A stretch of DNA of 59,729 bases, from contig CAZOZO010000017.1 in NCBI GenBank assembly GCA_964584315.1, positions 1-59,729 of the forward strand, written 5' to 3'. The position numbers and the translations under genes were made by a program. Below the pieces are notes generated by a model. It was not told where the DNA came from and made no database searches. It saw nothing but the letters and a program-made list of their open reading frames with translations. This document shows, piece after piece, positions 57,854 to 59,729 of the stretch. How positions within the stretch are numbered: the stretch's first letter is position 1; each line of letters opens with the position of its first letter. The DNA comes from CAXXOK01 sp964584315 (lineage in GTDB: Bacteria; Bacillota; Clostridia; Christensenellales; Aristaeellaceae).

Positions 57854-58366
57854 TCATTTCTGGCGGCGCAGCTTTTCCAGCGCCTCGCGCTGCTCCTCGT
57901 TCAGGCCGCCGAAAAGGGGGTTCTGCCCGACGCCGCCGCCTTGCCGTGTGTGGCGCGTGCGGCCGTGGCTCAAGGTCTGGGTCAGTTCGCGCAGCAGCTC
58001 GCGTGAGCTAAGCCGCGTTGCGCCCCGGCCCAGGATCATGGTCTGCTCCAGATGGTCGCTGGTGGCGACGCGGGCCTCGCGGTACACGGGCAGCCGCGCG
58101 CACGCGCGCTCAATGTACTGGTCGGCGGTTTGCCCGTGCTTGGTGTAGACCACGGCGATTGTCTCCCGCTGCTCGACGGTAGTGGTCTGGCGCTCGCCGT
58201 GGTGCCCGTCGAACACGAGCACCACTTCCTGATCGGAGTAACCGCCGTAGTCTTCCAAAAGGTGGGTCAGGCGGTCGCGGCTCTCGTCCAGCGGCCATCC
58301 CTCGCGCTCTGCCTGCCCCCACGCGCCGATCACGTTATAGCCATCGACAAACAGGATGGGTTTCAC
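57854..58366 (-). CDS. rae1: Ribosome-dependent mRNA decay endonuclease Rae1 (YacP/NYN domain)
   Basis: 170 residues. NYN/PIN-like nuclease fold with ILFVDGYNVIGAWG, VVLVFDGHHGE, TADQYIERA and VATSDHLEQTMILGRGATRLSSREL, which carry the acidic residues of the active site. In Bacillus subtilis Rae1 cuts some mRNAs in the ribosomal A site. The GTG start lies 3 nt after the rlmB stop, so the two are coupled, and sigH follows. The Gly/Arg-rich stretch near residues 136-148 is a variable insert. Confidence 0.93.
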   Translation of the reverse strand: MKPILFVDGYNVIGAWGQAEREGWPLDESRDRLTHLLEDYGGYSDQEVVLVFDGHHGERQTTTVEQRETIAVVYTKHGQTADQYIERACARLPVYREARVATSDHLEQTMILGRGATRLSSRELLRELTQTLSHGRTRHTRQGGGVGQNPLFGGLNEEQREALEKLRRQK

Positions 58367-58369
58367 GGC

Positions 58370-59729
58370 TCAACGGGCGCGCAACACGGCGTACAGCAGG
58401 ATGCCCGCCGCCACGGAGGCGTTCAGGCTGTCCAGCTTGCCGCGCACCGGCAGCGATACGCGCTTGTCGGCGTTTTCCAGCACCAGGCGGCTTACGCCCT
58501 CGCCTTCCGCGCCGATCACGATGGCCGCGCCACCCTTGAAATCGACCTTCGCGTAGTCCTCGCCGCCCATATCCGCGGCATAGACCCACACGCCCTGCTT
58601 CTTGAGCGTTTCCAGCGTGCTTACCAGGTTGACGACCCGCGCCACCATGATGTGCTCGATGGCGCCCGCGCTGGCCTTGACGGCGGCGGGGGTCAGGCCC
58701 ACGGCGCGGCGCTCCTGCACGATCACGCCATGCGCGCCCGCGCACTCGGCCGTACGGATGATCGCGCCCAGGTTGTGCGGGTCGGTCACGCCGTCCAGCA
58801 CGACCAGAAACGGCGCTTCGCCGCGCTCTTTGGCGACGGCCAGCATCTCCTCCACGGTGTGGTACTGGTACGCCGAGGCGAACGCCAGCATGCCCTGATG
58901 GTGCTCGGTGATCGCATCCAGCCGGGCGCGGTCCACCTCCTGCACGGGTACGTGCTGCTCCTTGGCCATGGCGATGATTTCGCGGGCGGAGCCGCTCAGG
59001 TCGCCGCGCGCCACCATCAGCTTTTCGATGTCGCGGCCGCTCTTTAAGGCCTCGCGGATGGGGTTGCGGCCACTGAGGAGGTTTTCCAGCGGAACGATCT
59101 CCTCCTCGGCGGGCTCGGGCGCGTCATAGGTGGGGCGGGGCGGGCGCGTGGGCGCCTCGTAATGGAAGTTGTTATAGTCGCGCGGGGCGGGGCCTTCGCG
59201 GCGCTCGCGCTTGCGCTCGTCATAGGGGCGGGGGGCGGCGATGTTGGCGCCGCGGCTGCGGTAGGGCTCCTGCCCGCCGTTGCCGAAGCGGAAGCCGCCT
59301 TCCTCGCGCACGGGGCTGGCGTCAAAGCGCGGGGCACGGTCGCCATACGCGGGCTTGTCGCCACGGGGCGGACGATTGCCGAAGTTGCCTTCGCCGCGCG
59401 GGGCACGGTCGCCATACGCGGTCTTGTCGCCGCGGGGCGGGCGATTGCCGAAGTTGCCTTCGCCGCGCGGGGCACGGTCGCCAAAGGAGGGACGGTCGCC
59501 ACCGCGGGGCGGGCGATTGCCAAAGTTGCCCTCGCCACGCGGGGCACGGTCGCCGTATGCGGGCTTGTCGCCACGGGGCGGGCGATTGCCAAAGTTGCCT
59601 TCGCCGCGCGGGGCACGGTCGCCGAACGCGGGCTTGTCGCCGCGGGGCGGACGGTTGCCGAAGCTGCCTTCGCCGCGCGGGGCACGGTCGCCGTATGCGG
59701 GCTTGTCGCCGCGGGGCGGACGATTGCCA
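58370..59729 (-). CDS. rlmB: 23S rRNA (guanosine-2'-O-)-methyltransferase RlmB, with repeat-rich N-terminal extension; 5' end outside window
   Basis: The frame is open to the right edge, so the start is outside. The C-terminal about 240 residues are a SpoU/TrmH methyltransferase: VPLENLLSGRNPIREAL (substrate-binding domain), VVLDGVTDPHNLGAIIRTAEC (motif 1), AIVIGAEGEGVSRLVLE (motif 2) and VSLPVRGKLDSLNASVAAGILLY (motif 3, knot). RlmB methylates a guanosine of 23S rRNA. Before it lies an Arg/Gly/Pro-rich region of at least 130 residues built of 23-residue repeats (GDRAPRGEGNFGN plus RPPRGDKPAY). An internal GTG at 59311 would give a 313-residue form without repeats, but has no convincing binding site. 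Confidence 0.92.
   Translation of the reverse strand, partial: GNRPPRGDKPAYGDRAPRGEGSFGNRPPRGDKPAFGDRAPRGEGNFGNRPPRGDKPAYGDRAPRGEGNFGNRPPRGGDRPSFGDRAPRGEGNFGNRPPRGDKTAYGDRAPRGEGNFGNRPPRGDKPAYGDRAPRFDASPVREEGGFRFGNGGQEPYRSRGANIAAPRPYDERKRERREGPAPRDYNNFHYEAPTRPPRPTYDAPEPAEEEIVPLENLLSGRNPIREALKSGRDIEKLMVARGDLSGSAREIIAMAKEQHVPVQEVDRARLDAITEHHQGMLAFASAYQYHTVEEMLAVAKERGEAPFLVVLDGVTDPHNLGAIIRTAECAGAHGVIVQERRAVGLTPAAVKASAGAIEHIMVARVVNLVSTLETLKKQGVWVYAADMGGEDYAKVDFKGGAAIVIGAEGEGVSRLVLENADKRVSLPVRGKLDSLNASVAAGILLYAVLRAR
59331..59729 (-). repeat. 69-bp tandem repeats in rlmB
   Basis: About six near-identical copies of a 69-bp unit (one copy 72 bp) run to the window edge, encoding the RG-rich 23-residue repeat. 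Differences between copies are mostly silent or conservative. Confidence 0.95.

Noticed and set aside
59044..59685. A 213-codon Ala/Pro/Thr-rich frame on the minus strand over the rlmB repeats
   Set aside because: It is another frame of the 69-bp repeat; the frame continuous with the RlmB methyltransferase domain is the coding one.
1..59729. tRNA, rRNA, CRISPR arrays, insertion sequences, prophage or integrative elements
   Set aside because: I searched by eye for T-arm motifs, direct-repeat/spacer patterns, transposase and integrase motifs and found none. The repeats present are coding (FHA gene, rlmB) or small intergenic inverted repeats.

Overview
The window looks like a chromosomal segment of a GC-rich member of the Bacillota, most likely a fermentative anaerobe of the Clostridia. 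The signs are a SigH-type sporulation sigma factor, a T-box leader before proS, a CIRCE operator before htpG, the order rlmB-rae1-sigH, NrdR, an ECF transporter S component, a Re-citrate-synthase-like enzyme, and near-consensus SigA promoters (TTGACA, 17 bp, TATAAT type). Codon use and gene style are even along the window. I see no transposase, phage gene, integrase, CRISPR array, tRNA or rRNA. Most of the window is coding, and a substantial share of genes use GTG or TTG starts behind strong Shine-Dalgarno sites.

Layout. 1-4.1 kb (minus): the first 53 codons of a branched-chain amino acid type binding protein, a membrane-anchored endonuclease/exonuclease/phosphatase-fold protein, a QueG-like iron-sulfur protein and an MFS transporter with a structured leader. 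4.4-13.5 kb: a pentose module. xylA-xylB (minus) and chvE-mmsA-mmsB (plus, a multiple-monosaccharide ABC importer) flank a LacI-type regulator, and one 16-bp operator-like palindrome recurs downstream of all three promoters. 13.6-25.5 kb (minus): cell-envelope genes (glycosyltransferase, secreted caspase-like protein, CHAP/peptidoglycan-binding protein, family 5 peptide-binding protein, membrane lytic transglycosylase), then coaE, polA and nrdR. 25.6-29.9 kb: a polymerase/ligase-like membrane protein, DUF1858 and ferritin-like proteins, an ECF S component, secG and a GNAT acetyltransferase. 30-36 kb (mostly minus): htpG under CIRCE, a small secreted protein, a tandem pair of secreted paralogues, an alpha/beta hydrolase and an orphan BMP-family binding protein.

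36.1-43.9 kb: a CorA-type Mg2+ transporter preceded by a leader that carries a 32-codon upstream ORF and a terminator hairpin that also covers the corA ribosome binding site, then an SDR reductase, a LysM miniprotein with a double-glycine-like leader, a Re-citrate synthase candidate, an aminotransferase, a TlpA/CcdA redox pair and a vWA protein. 44.1-51.3 kb (minus): a probable proS-led series under T-box control (proS, HAD phosphatase, birA, P1 peptidase, acpS) and then an NnrE-NnrD protein fused to a pyrophosphatase-like domain. 51.4-59.7 kb (minus): AEC transporter, and rlmB-rae1-sigH-FHA-rodA/ftsW-pbpA, linking rRNA modification, mRNA decay, developmental transcription and wall synthesis.

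The observation I rate most interesting is the corA leader. Its encoded peptide starts with alternating acidic residues and proline, as in enterobacterial MgtL, and is followed by an attenuator, which suggests Mg2+-responsive leader-peptide control in a Gram-positive lineage. Other notable points are the three-site pentose regulon, the triple-domain Nnr fusion, the GG-leader LysM protein and the complete absence of lipobox cysteines in the four solute-binding proteins seen here.
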